From contig CAKRAT010000010.1 of the NCBI GenBank assembly GCA_934295165.1, positions 1 through 43,308 on the forward strand: a stretch of DNA of 43,308 bases, read 5' to 3'. Each line of letters begins with the position of its first letter. Positions within the stretch are counted from its first letter, which is position 1. Source of the stretch: an uncultured Dorea sp. (GTDB lineage: Bacteria; Bacillota; Clostridia; Lachnospirales; Lachnospiraceae). The notes under the pieces are model-generated. The model was not told where the DNA came from and searched no databases. It worked only from the letters and a program-made list of their open reading frames with translations. The translations under genes and the position numbers were made by a program. Shown one piece after another: positions 43,228-43,308 of the stretch.

Positions 43228-43308
43228 TTAGATGTTACGCATCAAATTATAGTTCCCACCTACGGCAAATTTACCGCAGAATAGATTCGACATCATCTTC
43301 ACACTGCC
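43228..43308 (-). CDS. C-terminal fragment of an upstream gene, cut by the window edge
   Basis: A minus-strand frame open from the window end to TAA 43228-43230, reading KMMSNLFCGKFAVGGNYN and a short tail. Too short to assign. It could be the end of a separate small protein or, given the coding-like sequence that follows in another frame, the displaced N-terminal part of the NACHT gene. Confidence 0.25.
   Translation of the reverse strand, partial: GSVKMMSNLFCGKFAVGGNYNLMRNI

Overview
The window looks like the chromosome of an anaerobic, low-GC gut Firmicute of the Lachnospiraceae type (Blautia / Dorea / Mediterraneibacter-like). This rests on gene content and style: BspA-like leucine-rich surface proteins, an M64 (IgA-protease family) metallopeptidase, SPKTG/KTSD-like sorting tails, AGGAGG ribosome sites, A/T-rich intergenic regions and canonical TTGACA/TATAAT promoters. 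The species is not fixed by anything seen here. Almost every gene is on the minus strand; the M64 protease is the only large plus-strand gene.

Layout. 1-5.2 kb: end of a transporter, a small membrane protein, a LeuA-type 2-isopropylmalate synthase fused to an AraC-type DNA-binding domain, a sodium:solute symporter with a perfect palindrome just after its promoter, and methylglyoxal synthase. 5.3-10.1 kb: one operon of Wzz-like activator, class B sortase, LytR-CpsA-Psr protein, sortase substrate, PHP tyrosine phosphatase and BY-kinase, without glycosyltransferases. 10.3-13.0 kb: the divergent M64 protease. 13.1-14.7 kb: a small membrane protein and a beta-helix/two-TM channel-like protein. 14.9-20.5 kb: a six-gene cassette (nucleotidyltransferase, ABC exporter, NodB-like protein, PqqD, Ser/His signal peptidase, HPr-kinase-like protein) that resembles the accessory set of lasso-type RiPP clusters but has no cyclase, no transglutaminase-like protease and no adjacent precursor. 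20.6-24.4 kb: an Mrr-nuclease/STAND-type NTPase, a small membrane protein and a gene interrupted by an in-frame TAG.

24.5-29.8 kb and 32.5-37.2 kb are two paralogous loci with the same order: a very large secreted surface protein, then one or two short peptides (45-47 aa) that begin with a YExPx(M/V) leader-like motif, then a single-TM protein with a low-complexity extracellular stretch. The three short peptides align without gaps from the Tyr: Pro at +3, Met/Val at +5, Ser at +19, Asp/Glu at +27. The tails of the two TM proteins repeat short pieces of the neighbouring peptide (EWGxPF; NExxIIP). The working hypothesis, not proven here, is that the 14.9-20.5 kb cassette processes and exports these peptides in trans, making a peptide/surface-protein system that may be undescribed.

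Between the two loci lie a VanZ-like gene, an unknown membrane protein, a REP-like palindrome pair, and a scar where a sugar-kinase remnant is joined to an IS1634/IS4-type transposase remnant. The window ends with glmS and glmM (UDP-GlcNAc precursor synthesis) and a NACHT-pentapeptide gene interrupted by an in-frame TGA. No rRNA, tRNA or CRISPR array was recognised.
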